In this document: positions 28,611 through 37,488 of the stretch, piece after piece
Layout of the letters: each line of letters opens with the position of its first letter
Position numbering within the stretch: position 1 is the stretch's first letter
NCBI GenBank assembly: GCA_964623085.1
Contig: CAZUTO010000004.1
Coordinates: 31,563 to 95,562, forward strand
DNA: 64,000 nt
Direction: 5' to 3'
DNA from: CAZUTO01 sp964623085
GTDB taxonomy: Bacteria; Pseudomonadota; Gammaproteobacteria; Pseudomonadales; GM7GCV1
Made by a program: the position numbers and the translations under genes
The notes under the pieces: model-generated
Databases searched by the model: none
The model's input: the letters and a program-made list of their open reading frames with translations, nothing else
Told to the model about the DNA's origin: nothing

Positions 28611-29558
28611 ATGATTCGGCTAGAAGCAATTATCCCAGATTATTTAGATGGACTACGCTGTGACCACGTTGCAGTGAAAATGTTCAGTGATTTTTCGCGT
28701 TCAAGATTACAAAATTGGATTAATGACGGCAGCCTTCTGGTCGATGGCGCTCAGCTGCGACCAAAGGATCCCGTGTTTTTTGGCAGTAACATGGTGCTTA
28801 GCGCCGAGCTAGAAGATCAGGAACGTTGGGAGCCTGAAAACATCCACATTGTGCGAATTTATGAAGATGCTCACTTGGTGGTCATCGATAAGCCTGTTGG
28901 CCTTGTTGTGCATCCCGGCGCAGGCAATCCGAATGGCACATTATTGAACGCGCTTCTTTACCATGTGCCTGAAGTATCAAAAGTCCCTCGAGCAGGTATT
29001 GTTCATCGTATTGATAAGGACACGAGTGGATTGTTAGTGGTCGCCAAGACGATTGAGGCGCAAACTTCCTTGGTCCAACAGTTGCAAAGCCGCACGGTTA
29101 AGCGTGAATACGAGGCCGTCACGGATGGATTGATGACAGCGGGGGGTACCGTCGATGAGCCCATTGGGCGCCATAGCAGAAATCGACTCAAAATGGCCGT
29201 GTCAGCATCTGGCAAGGCAGCTATCACGCATTATCGCGTCGTAGAAAAGTTCGCGAGTAATACACATGTGCGTGTTCAGCTCGAAACTGGGCGCACACAT
29301 CAAATTCGCGTTCATATGGCGCACAAAAAATTCCCTCTTGTTGGAGACAGTTTATATGGCGGAAGAGTGCGTGTTCCAAAGGGCGTAAGTATTGAATTGC
29401 GAGAATACGTTCGAGATTTCCCGAGGCAAGCCCTTCATGCCGCCAAGTTAGAGCTAAACCACCCCGACTCGGGTCAGATTATGGAGTGGAAAAGCCCGCT
29501 CCCTGAAGATATGAAAACGTTATTGCATATGCTCAAGGCTGAACATACAAAACTATGA
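28611..29558 (+). CDS. rluD: 23S rRNA pseudouridine synthase RluD
   Basis: Makes pseudouridines in helix 69 of 23S rRNA (positions 1911/1915/1917 in E. coli). An S4-like RNA-binding segment (SRSRLQNWINDGSLLVDG) leads into the RluA-family catalytic domain with GIVHRIDKDTSGLLVVAKT, which contains the catalytic Asp, and LETGRTHQIRVHM. 315 aa, normal length. Followed closely by pgeF, as in many gammaproteobacteria. Confidence 0.93.
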   Translation: MIRLEAIIPDYLDGLRCDHVAVKMFSDFSRSRLQNWINDGSLLVDGAQLRPKDPVFFGSNMVLSAELEDQERWEPENIHIVRIYEDAHLVVIDKPVGLVVHPGAGNPNGTLLNALLYHVPEVSKVPRAGIVHRIDKDTSGLLVVAKTIEAQTSLVQQLQSRTVKREYEAVTDGLMTAGGTVDEPIGRHSRNRLKMAVSASGKAAITHYRVVEKFASNTHVRVQLETGRTHQIRVHMAHKKFPLVGDSLYGGRVRVPKGVSIELREYVRDFPRQALHAAKLELNHPDSGQIMEWKSPLPEDMKTLLHMLKAEHTKL

Positions 29559-29585
29559 AGCTGGTCATTGGTTGTGCGACGAAAC

Positions 29586-30341
29586 ATGTCTAAAACGGGT
29601 TATTTACACCCAGATTGGCCGGCACCGGACTCTGTTAGTGCATTGGTCACGCTGCGGTCTCCAGGAGCAAGTGTTAAACCCTACGATAGTTTTAATTTGG
29701 CAGCACATGTGGGCGACGCAACGAACGCCGTCGAAGCAAATCGTGCTCAGTTACGAAGTGATATTCAGATTGAACGAACAGCTTGGCTGAATCAGGTTCA
29801 CGGGGTAGCCAACGTGCATATTCAACCCAGTTTTGATTTTTCCTCCGTGCCTGAAGCAGATGCAAGCTGGACGGAATTGCAAAATGTGGCTTGTACGGTG
29901 CTAACAGCTGATTGCATTCCTGTTTTGGTGTGCAATACCCGCGGTACTAAAGTCGCGGCGATCCATGCAGGTTGGCGCGGATTGTCCAAGGGTGTAATTG
30001 CGAAGTGTTTAGCTGATGCAAACTTCAAAGCAGGTGAGACACTGGTGTGGCTCGGCCCAGCAATTGGGCGTCATGCCTTTCAGGTGGGAGAGGATGTGCG
30101 GCAGCACTTTCGTGAAAGCGAATATTTCACAAATATAGATATAAATCAGTTATTTGAAGATGATAGTGAAGGTAAATTATTATGTAATCTTGCCGAGCTA
30201 GCGCGAACGCAACTTTATAGTTTAGGTTATCAAGATGTATGGGGTGGTAACGAATGCACCCACACTGAAAAAGACCGTTATTTTTCCTACCGACGCGACG
30301 GGCAAACCGGACGTATGGCTAGCTTAATTTGGCTTCAATAG
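29586..30341 (+). CDS. pgeF: Peptidoglycan editing factor PgeF / multicopper-type YfiH family
   Basis: YfiH/DUF152 family protein (251 aa), variously described as polyphenol oxidase, purine nucleoside phosphorylase or a factor that keeps wrong amino acids out of peptidoglycan. Key motifs are NLAAHVGD, WLNQVHG, TADCIPVL and AAIHAGWRGL, which hold the metal-site His and Cys residues. The ATG at 29586 is chosen; a TTG at 29568 is in frame. It sits between rluD and clpB, the conserved place. Confidence 0.92.
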   Translation: MSKTGYLHPDWPAPDSVSALVTLRSPGASVKPYDSFNLAAHVGDATNAVEANRAQLRSDIQIERTAWLNQVHGVANVHIQPSFDFSSVPEADASWTELQNVACTVLTADCIPVLVCNTRGTKVAAIHAGWRGLSKGVIAKCLADANFKAGETLVWLGPAIGRHAFQVGEDVRQHFRESEYFTNIDINQLFEDDSEGKLLCNLAELARTQLYSLGYQDVWGGNECTHTEKDRYFSYRRDGQTGRMASLIWLQ

Positions 30342-30430
30342 GCCTTTGATACGGCCAATTTAAGCACCATTTGACGCAGAGATTGCCGTCTCGTTTTTAT
30401 AAATCGGCTTCCACATAACTAATCGCCAGC

Positions 30431-30459
30431 CTTGATTATGGCCTTATTGGCCCCCATGT
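30431..30459 (+). promoter_or_regulatory. Sigma-32 heat-shock promoter of clpB
   Basis: CTTGATT (30431-30437), a 14-base spacer and CCCCATGT (30452-30459) match the sigma-32 consensus CTTGAAA / CCCCATNT almost fully. The -10 box ends 42 bases before the clpB ATG. Confidence 0.85.
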
Positions 30460-30501
30460 TTGCTATTAACACTGGTTAGACATGGTGATTAAGGAGTCTC
30501 A

Positions 30502-33069
30502 ATGCGACTAGATAAAATGACATCGCAGCTGCAATCAGCATTCGCTGATGCGCAGTCTATGGCTGTTGGAAAAGACAATACCGGAATAGAACCCGAGCAT
30601 TTATTGTTGGCGCTTATCGATCAGCAGGGCAGCACTGTTAGGCCTATGCTCGCGCAAGCGGGTTACAACTTGTCGCGATTAAAGGCTGACTTAAATACGG
30701 CTATTGATGGTTTTCCAACTATTAGCCAGCCTACGGGTGAGGTGCAGATCAGTCAGAATTTAGGTCGATTATTAAACCTTTCTGATAAAAAAGCCCAACA
30801 GCTTGGTGACGCCTATTTATCCGGTGAAGTGGTTGTTCTTGCTGCCACTGAAGATACTGGCGCGCTCGGCGGTTTGCTGAGAAATGCGGGAGACCCGCAA
30901 TCTTTTCAACAGGTAACGGAAAAACTACGGAATGGTGAAACCATTATGGATCCAGAGGCCGATGCAAATAGGCAGGCGCTAGAAAAGTATTGCGTCGACC
31001 TTACCGCTCGCGCTGAGGATGGCAAGCTTGACCCTGTCATTGGGCGAGATGACGAAATTCGTCGGACTATTCAGGTTTTACAACGAAGAACAAAAAATAA
31101 TCCGGTTCTCATTGGTGAGCCTGGCGTCGGCAAAACGGCCATTATTGAAGGTATGGCGCAACGTATCGTTAATGGCGAAGTACCTGAAGGACTGCGGGAA
31201 AAGCGCATTCTTTCGCTTGACCTTGGTGCGCTGCTTGCAGGCGCCAAATTTCGTGGTGACTTTGAAGAGCGTCTGAAGGCGGTGCTCAATGAGCTGTCAA
31301 AGCAGGAAGGCCAGATTATTCTGTTTATCGACGAAATTCATATGATGGTCGGCGCGGGAAAGGCTGAGGGCTCTATGGATGCGGGCAACATGCTCAAACC
31401 TGCTCTTGCCAGAGGCGAGTTGCACTGCGTCGGCGCGACAACTTTAGACGAGTATCGTTTACACATTGAAAAGGACGCTGCACTAGAGCGTCGATTTCAA
31501 AAGGTCTTGGTGGAGGAACCCAGTGATGAAGACACCGTAGCGATCTTGCGTGGTTTGAAAGAGCGATACGAAGTCCATCACGGCGTTGAAATTACTGATT
31601 CCGCAATCGTAGCGGCCGCGAAGCTGTCCATTCGTTATATAACCGATCGACAATTACCGGATAAAGCGATCGACCTAATTGACGAAGCAGCCAGTCGTAT
31701 TCGCATGGAAATTGACTCAAAGCCAGAAGAGATGGATCGCTTAGAGCGGCGATTGATCCAGCTCAAGATTGAGCGTGAGGCGATTAAAAAGGACAGTTCC
31801 GACGCCGCTAAAAAACGACTCGAAAAGATTGAAGAAGACATCACGGAAGTGGAGCGGGAGTTTTCGGACTTAGAGAAAATCTGGAAAGCTGAAAAAGCCA
31901 ATTTGACTGGTGCTGCTCAGGTCAAGTCGGATCTAGAGCAAACCCGCCTCGAGCTGGAAGCCGCTCAGCGTGCTGGCGATTTAAATAAGATGGCTGAGCT
32001 GCAGTACGGTCGTATTCCTGAATTAGAGCGAATGCTTGAGCAGGCACAAAATGCTGAGACAACAGAATCGAAGCTGCTTAGAAATAAGGTTGGCGAAGAA
32101 GAGATTGCTGAGGTGGTGTCTAAATGGACGGGCATTCCTGTGTCGAAGATGCTGGAAGGCGAGCGTGACAAATTACTGCGAATGGAAGATGAGCTGCATC
32201 AGCGTGTCATTGGACAAAAAGAGGCTGTGGAGGCGGTATCCAATGCAGTTCGACGCAGTCGGGCAGGGTTATCTGATCCTAATCGCCCGAATGGTTCCTT
32301 CTTGTTTCTAGGTCCAACTGGTGTTGGTAAAACCGAACTATGTAAGTCCTTGGCGGAATTTCTGTTTGATAGCGAAGATGCCATGGTGCGCATCGATATG
32401 TCAGAGTTTATGGAGAAACATTCAGTAGCGAGATTAATCGGCGCACCGCCTGGATATGTCGGTTATGAAGAAGGGGGATACCTGACCGAAGCCGTCCGTC
32501 GCAGGCCTTATTCTGTTTTGCTACTTGATGAAGTAGAAAAAGCGCATCCTGATGTGTTCAACATTCTTCTGCAGGTGCTCGATGACGGTCGTCTAACTGA
32601 TGGCCAAGGTAGAACCGTAGACTTTCGAAATACCGTGATTGTGATGACGTCAAACCTTGGCTCTGAGGTAATTCAAACGCTATCCGGCGAGGACAACTAC
32701 GAGCAAATGAAACGATCTGTTATGGAAATTGTAGGTACCCACTTTCGCCCAGAATTTGTTAACCGAGTAGATGAGGTAGTGGTGTTTCACCCGTTAGCCC
32801 AAGACCAAATTCGTGGTATCGCAGAAATCCAATTGGCAATTTTGCGGCTTAGGCTGATGGAAAACGACTTAGCACTTGAGATTGAGGATGCGGTGATGGA
32901 TAGATTGGCCGAGGCAGGGTTTGACCCAGTGTACGGCGCGCGGCCGCTGAAAAGGGCTATACAGCAGCTTATCGAAAACCCACTGTCTCAGGACGTGATT
33001 TCGGGACGTTTCTCACCGGGTGACGCTATTCACGCGAAGATTGATGGGGATCGTATTGTGTTTGATTAG
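30502..33069 (+). CDS. clpB: ATP-dependent disaggregase ClpB
   Basis: Hsp104-type hexameric AAA+ chaperone that rescues aggregated protein with DnaK/DnaJ/GrpE, whose genes lie 11 kb away here. Clp-N repeats at 1-145, first ATPase domain with GEPGVGKTAI and FIDEIHMMVGAG, the coiled-coil middle domain (about 405-525) and the second ATPase with GPTGVGKTEL and LLLDEVEKAHPDVFN. 855 aa, full length. GGAG precedes the ATG. A sigma-32 promoter lies just upstream. Confidence 0.98.
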   Translation: MRLDKMTSQLQSAFADAQSMAVGKDNTGIEPEHLLLALIDQQGSTVRPMLAQAGYNLSRLKADLNTAIDGFPTISQPTGEVQISQNLGRLLNLSDKKAQQLGDAYLSGEVVVLAATEDTGALGGLLRNAGDPQSFQQVTEKLRNGETIMDPEADANRQALEKYCVDLTARAEDGKLDPVIGRDDEIRRTIQVLQRRTKNNPVLIGEPGVGKTAIIEGMAQRIVNGEVPEGLREKRILSLDLGALLAGAKFRGDFEERLKAVLNELSKQEGQIILFIDEIHMMVGAGKAEGSMDAGNMLKPALARGELHCVGATTLDEYRLHIEKDAALERRFQKVLVEEPSDEDTVAILRGLKERYEVHHGVEITDSAIVAAAKLSIRYITDRQLPDKAIDLIDEAASRIRMEIDSKPEEMDRLERRLIQLKIEREAIKKDSSDAAKKRLEKIEEDITEVEREFSDLEKIWKAEKANLTGAAQVKSDLEQTRLELEAAQRAGDLNKMAELQYGRIPELERMLEQAQNAETTESKLLRNKVGEEEIAEVVSKWTGIPVSKMLEGERDKLLRMEDELHQRVIGQKEAVEAVSNAVRRSRAGLSDPNRPNGSFLFLGPTGVGKTELCKSLAEFLFDSEDAMVRIDMSEFMEKHSVARLIGAPPGYVGYEEGGYLTEAVRRRPYSVLLLDEVEKAHPDVFNILLQVLDDGRLTDGQGRTVDFRNTVIVMTSNLGSEVIQTLSGEDNYEQMKRSVMEIVGTHFRPEFVNRVDEVVVFHPLAQDQIRGIAEIQLAILRLRLMENDLALEIEDAVMDRLAEAGFDPVYGARPLKRAIQQLIENPLSQDVISGRFSPGDAIHAKIDGDRIVFD

Positions 33070-33072
33070 CCG

Positions 33073-33118
33073 CGATCGCTCTTTATAGTCCTTAATGTCT
33101 ATATCTCTAGAGCGATCG
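33073..33118. repeat. Inverted repeat after clpB
   Basis: CGATCGCTCT (33073-33082) and AGAGCGATCG (33109-33118) are perfect 10-base inverted arms around a 26-base AT-rich loop. No T-run follows, so it is not a classical intrinsic terminator, but it lies between convergent clpB and the DUF4124 gene. Confidence 0.6.
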
Positions 33119-33170
33119 ACTGGGGTTGTTTGGCAATATACTTGTTATTACTAGCAATAAATAAGGAGAG

Positions 33171-33614
33171 TTAGCAGTCTTTTTCTATTTGGGACTGCGC
33201 CCGTTCGCGCTGATTAGCGCGATCTTGCTCCGTTGCAATCGAGTATTCGCCAGTTTCTGGATCTCGCAATCGTAATTGTCGGCTTGAGCCATCACTCAGC
33301 GTTGCAAGCATAGCGCGTGCGCGTTCGCAGTTTTCGGGAATTTTTGTATAGCTGGGCGTTTCCGTGGCTTCAACTGGAGCATCTTGCTCAGCAGATTCTT
33401 TTGTTGCCGCTACTACTGGCGCAGGGCTGTTTCCGCCTGTTTTTGATGCGCCCCTTAGTGTTGTTTCTACCGCATTTTGGTTATTTTCTGGGGCTGTTTG
33501 AGAAAAATGGACGACACCATTTTCGTCGGTCCACTGGAAAATCGTATTACCGGACAAAATTAGAGTGCCTAGCAGTAGTGTGAGTGCAAGAATAGGTTTT
33601 TTAAATGTATTCAT
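33171..33614 (-). CDS. DUF4124 domain-containing exported protein
   Basis: Small secreted protein of unknown function (147 aa). A signal peptide (LALTLLLGTLILSG) precedes IFQWTDENGVVHFSQTAPE, the hallmark of DUF4124. A low-complexity Ala/Glu/Pro region follows, then a charged helical C-terminus (QDRANQRERAQSQIEKDC). A DUF4124 gene next to ilvI is also seen in Pseudomonas, from memory. No enzymatic motif is visible. Confidence 0.85.
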   Translation of the reverse strand: MNTFKKPILALTLLLGTLILSGNTIFQWTDENGVVHFSQTAPENNQNAVETTLRGASKTGGNSPAPVVAATKESAEQDAPVEATETPSYTKIPENCERARAMLATLSDGSSRQLRLRDPETGEYSIATEQDRANQRERAQSQIEKDC

Positions 33615-33976
33615 AATGAACCCCTTGGGGCCTCAATAAGCCATCAATCGGCTGTTAGTGTTGCTTATAACGTATTTTACGTCCATTTTACGCTGGTGGA
33701 CCAATATTTCTGGAACGAGTTCGCACTATTGACAAAGTGGGGTGCTCCCATAACAATGCGCGCCTAATATATGCAGTTGTATTTGGTTGAGATCGTTACC
33801 GCGGCGAAACCAGAGAAATCGTTTATCGACGCTTTCTCATTGAAAATCCGGCTTACCGGCGGGAAACTATCATCATGCAGCGCATTCGCGCAGCTTTTTG
33901 TTTCCTTCTTGTTTTGTCGCCGACTATATTCGCGGTGCGATTTCGTTTGATTGGCTGGCAAAATAAGGAAACTTCC
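33615..33976. other. 362-base intergenic region between DUF4124 gene and ilvI
   Basis: Divergent promoter region. It holds a sigma-70-like promoter for ilvI (33729-33757) and the AAGGAA ribosome binding site at 33965-33970. I looked for a branched-chain leader peptide with an attenuator and found none. The frame of ilvI is open back to 33875 but that part is not acetolactate-synthase-like. Confidence 0.6.
33729..33757 (+). promoter_or_regulatory. Possible sigma-70 promoter of ilvIHC
   Basis: TTGACA (33729-33734), 17-base spacer, AACAAT (33752-33757). The -35 box is perfect and the -10 box is 4 of 6. It would give a 5' untranslated leader of roughly 210 bases. Confidence 0.45.
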
Positions 33977-35734
33977 ATGACGCAAGTGACAGCAGATGAA
34001 GAGTTGCTATCTGGCGGTGATGCGTTAGTAAGAGCACTCAAAGATCAGGGCGTCGAGATGATATTTGGTTATCCCGGCGGTTCTGCATTGCATATCTATG
34101 ACGCTATTTTCAGGCAACAGGATATAAAGCACATACTTGTTCGACACGAACAGGCTGCTGCGCATGCGGCAGATGCTTATTCGAGAGTGACCGGAAAGGT
34201 TGGAACGGTTCTAGTGACCTCCGGCCCCGGTGCGACCAATGCGATTACAGGCATTGCCACCGCCCATATGGATTCTATTCCAATGGTGATTATTTCTGGT
34301 CAGGTGCCTTCTGCAAGAATTGGCGAAGATGCTTTCCAAGAAACCGACATGATGGGCGTGTCTCGCCCAGTCGTTAAGCATAGTTTTATGGTGAAAGATC
34401 CAGCGGACCTAGCGAAAACGGTTAAAAAGGCTTATTTCATCGCCGCGTCTGGGCGTCCTGGGCCTGTCGTCATTGACGTGCCAAAAGATGTGACGAGCCC
34501 GCATACCAAAGTGCCTTATAAGTTTCCGGATAAGGTAGAGATGCGTTCTTATCAGCCAACTAAGCGTGGCCACCATGGTCAAGTTAAGAAGGCCGTAAAG
34601 GCGATTCTCGCAGCAAAGCGCCCTGTCATATATGTGGGCGGGGGGGCGGTGTTGGGCAATGTGTCTAATGAAATTCGTCAACTGTTAGATTTGTTGAACA
34701 TTCCTGTTACGAACACCCTAATGGGGTTGGGCGTCATTCCTGGTGATGATGATCGAAACATGGGCATGTTGGGCATGCATGGTACCTATGAAGCCAATAT
34801 GACAATGCATCATACTGACCTCATCTTGTGCCTCGGAGCCCGTTTTGACGACAGAACGACGAATGCGACGAGTAAATATTGCCCCGATGCGACCGTAATC
34901 CATGTGGATATCGACCCCACTTCGATTTCGAAGACAGTGAATGCGCATATTCCGATTGTAGGGCCGCTTGAAGCAGTGGTTCCAGAGCTTATGCAAGCGC
35001 TGAAAGAAACTGATAAAACGCTGGACGCAGAGGCGTTGGAAACATGGTGGGAGCAGTGTAATAAATGGCGCGCGCAATATGGATTGTTTACCAATCCAAA
35101 TCACGAGCCGAGCTCAGGTAATCTGATCAAACCCCAGGATGTGATTAAAACGCTCTATAAAGTCACCAATGGTGATGCCATCGTGACATCAGACGTTGGT
35201 CAGCATCAGATGTTTGCGGCTCAGTATTATCACTTTAACCGGCCCAGGCAGTGGTTGAATTCTGGTGGGTTAGGCACCATGGGTTATGGCCTTCCTGCAG
35301 CAATGGGTGCTCAGTTCGCTGATCGTGACGCGACGGTTGCTTGCGTGACAGGCGAGGGCAGTATCCAGATGTGTATTCAGGAGCTATCGACCTGCAGTCA
35401 ATATCATCTCCCTTTAAAGATCATCAATTTGAATAACCAAGCATTGGGGATGGTGAAGCAATGGCAGGATATGCAGTACGAAGGAAGGTACTCCGAAAGT
35501 CTGTATGAAGAATCACTTCCTGATTTCGTCAAACTGGCGGAAGCCTATGGTCACGTTGGCATGGTGATTAAGGATTTCGGTGATCTAGAAAGCAAAATGG
35601 CAGAAGCCTTTGCGATGAAAGATCGTCTGGTATTTATTGATGTCTATGTTGATCCTATGGAGCACGTATACCCCATGCACATTGCAGAGGGTTCGATGCG
35701 AGATATGTGGATCAGCAAGACCGAGCGGACATAG
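33977..35734 (+). CDS. ilvI: Acetolactate synthase large subunit
   Basis: ThDP-dependent enzyme that makes acetolactate or acetohydroxybutyrate, the first common step to Val, Leu and Ile. The N-terminal ThDP (PYR) domain has FGYPGGSALHIYDA and the catalytic Glu in RHEQAAAHAADAYSR. The C-terminal domain binds ThDP-Mg with GEGSIQMCIQEL and NNQALGMVKQWQ. About 585 aa from the ATG at 33977, which has AAGGAA upstream. ilvH begins 12 bases after the stop. Confidence 0.95.
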   Translation: MTQVTADEELLSGGDALVRALKDQGVEMIFGYPGGSALHIYDAIFRQQDIKHILVRHEQAAAHAADAYSRVTGKVGTVLVTSGPGATNAITGIATAHMDSIPMVIISGQVPSARIGEDAFQETDMMGVSRPVVKHSFMVKDPADLAKTVKKAYFIAASGRPGPVVIDVPKDVTSPHTKVPYKFPDKVEMRSYQPTKRGHHGQVKKAVKAILAAKRPVIYVGGGAVLGNVSNEIRQLLDLLNIPVTNTLMGLGVIPGDDDRNMGMLGMHGTYEANMTMHHTDLILCLGARFDDRTTNATSKYCPDATVIHVDIDPTSISKTVNAHIPIVGPLEAVVPELMQALKETDKTLDAEALETWWEQCNKWRAQYGLFTNPNHEPSSGNLIKPQDVIKTLYKVTNGDAIVTSDVGQHQMFAAQYYHFNRPRQWLNSGGLGTMGYGLPAAMGAQFADRDATVACVTGEGSIQMCIQELSTCSQYHLPLKIINLNNQALGMVKQWQDMQYEGRYSESLYEESLPDFVKLAEAYGHVGMVIKDFGDLESKMAEAFAMKDRLVFIDVYVDPMEHVYPMHIAEGSMRDMWISKTERT

Positions 35735-35745
35735 AGGAGAGCGGG

Positions 35746-36237
35746 ATGAAACGTATAATTTCGGTTCTCATGGAGAATGAACCCGGTGCACTTTCACGTG
35801 TGGTGGGACTCTTTTCCCAGCGTGGGTACAATATCGATTCTCTTAATGTGGCGCCAACCAACGACACGAGCTTGTCACGCCTGACTCTGACGACGCTTTG
35901 CGACGATAAAACCACGGAGCAGATCATGAAGCAGTTAAATAAGCTGATTGATGTGGTGAAAGTCCAAGACATCTCGGAGGGCGTGCATATTGAACGCGAG
36001 TTGATGATGATCAAGTTGCGCGCGAAGGAATCACACAGAGCAGAGGTTAAGCGCTGTGCAGATATTTTTCGCGGTCAGATTATTGATGTCGGTGCTAGTC
36101 ACTATACCGTCTTGATAGAAGGTGACAGTGAAAAGCTCGATGGTTTTATCGCTGCAATTGGCGATATTCATGTACTGGAAGTGGTTCGCTCTGGTGTGTG
36201 TGGAATTGTTAGATCGGAAAAGGCTATGTCCATTTAA
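35746..36237 (+). CDS. ilvH: Acetolactate synthase regulatory small subunit
   Basis: Regulatory partner of IlvI (163 aa) conferring valine feedback inhibition. The N-terminal ACT domain reads ISVLMENEPGALSRVVGLFS then RGYNIDSLNVAPT, and the C-terminal half has the small-subunit signature ending HVLEVVRSGVCGIVRSEKA. The ATG at 35746 follows GAGGAGAGCGGG, a strong ribosome binding site. Confidence 0.96.
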   Translation: MKRIISVLMENEPGALSRVVGLFSQRGYNIDSLNVAPTNDTSLSRLTLTTLCDDKTTEQIMKQLNKLIDVVKVQDISEGVHIERELMMIKLRAKESHRAEVKRCADIFRGQIIDVGASHYTVLIEGDSEKLDGFIAAIGDIHVLEVVRSGVCGIVRSEKAMSI

Positions 36238-36295
36238 CTTAGCCAATTTATGTGAGTAAACATTGATTTATTGAATGAGAAGACAGGAAAAAAGC

Positions 36296-37315
36296 ATGCA
36301 AGTTTATTATGACAAAGATACAGATATTTCGATTATTCAGAACAAATCTGTTGCTATCATCGGTTACGGTTCACAGGGTCACGCACACGCATTGAACCTG
36401 AAAGACTCTGGTGTCAAAGAGCTTTGTATAGGGCTGCGTAAAGGCTCCAGTTCGTGGGAAAAAGCAGAAAATGCTGGGCTGAAAGTGAAGGAAGTTACTG
36501 AGGCCGTCGCCGGCGCAGACCTCGTTATGATTCTCATGCCTGATGAAGTTCACGCAGCGGAATACAAAAACAATGTAGAGCCTAACCTTAAGCAGGGTGC
36601 AACCTTAGCATTTGCACACGGCTTCTCCATTCACTACAACCAGGTGGTGCCGCGCGCCGATCTAGACGTGATAATGATTGCGCCAAAAGCACCTGGTCAC
36701 ACCGTACGAAGTGAATTCGCAAACGGTGGTGGTATTCCTGATCTCGTTGCGATCTTCCAAGACGTATCTGGCAAAGCCAAAGAAACCGCGCTTTCGTATG
36801 CATCAGGCGTTGGTGGCGGCCGTACGGGTATTATCGAAACCACGTTTAAAGACGAAACAGAAACCGATCTTTTTGGTGAACAAGCCGTACTTTGCGGCGG
36901 CACTGTTGAGCTGGTCAAAATGGGCTTTGAGACGCTTGTAGAAGCGGGTTATGCGCCTGAAATGGCCTATTTTGAATGCTTACATGAGCTGAAGTTGATT
37001 GTTGACCTCATGTACGAGGGTGGTATTGCTAATATGAACTACTCTATTTCCAACAATGCAGAATATGGTGAGTATGTGACTGGCCCGCGGGTGATTAATG
37101 ATGAGTCTCGTGAAGCCATGCGAGCTGCGTTGAAAGACATTCAAAACGGAACCTATGCGAAGAACTTCGTCGTAGAAGGTGCTATGAATTATCCCGAAAT
37201 GACAGCATGGCGTCGTAATAATGCGGCTCACGACATTGAGCAGGTGGGTGAGAAACTTCGTGGCATGATGCCGTGGATTGCTAAAAATAAGCTTGTTGAT
37301 CGCGATAAAAACTAG
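36296..37315 (+). CDS. ilvC: Ketol-acid reductoisomerase (NADP+)
   Basis: Converts acetolactate to dihydroxyisovalerate with NADPH and Mg2+, the second step of valine/isoleucine synthesis. Class I short form (339 aa). The Rossmann motif GYGSQGHAHALNLKDSG lies at about 24-40, and the helical knotted domain carries the metal ligands around FGEQAVLCGG and YFECLHELKL. The ATG at 36296 follows AGGAAA. Third gene of ilvIHC. Confidence 0.97.
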   Translation: MQVYYDKDTDISIIQNKSVAIIGYGSQGHAHALNLKDSGVKELCIGLRKGSSSWEKAENAGLKVKEVTEAVAGADLVMILMPDEVHAAEYKNNVEPNLKQGATLAFAHGFSIHYNQVVPRADLDVIMIAPKAPGHTVRSEFANGGGIPDLVAIFQDVSGKAKETALSYASGVGGGRTGIIETTFKDETETDLFGEQAVLCGGTVELVKMGFETLVEAGYAPEMAYFECLHELKLIVDLMYEGGIANMNYSISNNAEYGEYVTGPRVINDESREAMRAALKDIQNGTYAKNFVVEGAMNYPEMTAWRRNNAAHDIEQVGEKLRGMMPWIAKNKLVDRDKN

Positions 37316-37332
37316 AGTCTTAGACTCTACTT

Positions 37333-37357
37333 CATAGGTTCCTTCATGGAACCTATG
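37333..37357. terminator. Hairpin after ilvC, weak terminator candidate
   Basis: CATAGGTTCC, loop TTCAT, GGAACCTATG: a perfect 10-base stem 17 bases after the ilvC stop. No T-run follows, so it may stabilise the mRNA end or act with Rho. Confidence 0.5.
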
Positions 37358-37488
37358 AGGCTTGCGTCACACTGGCTTCATTATGTCCTGCTTTGTGACG
37401 CCAAAATGGATACGATGGCAATCTCGACGGATCTGAACTTTGGTTCTAGTCCTATAATTCAAAAAATTGCTTATCGATTCTTGTCACC

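Noticed and set aside
33700..33976. Leader-peptide attenuator ahead of ilvI
   Set aside because: No short ORF rich in Leu, Ile or Val codons with a following terminator hairpin was seen.
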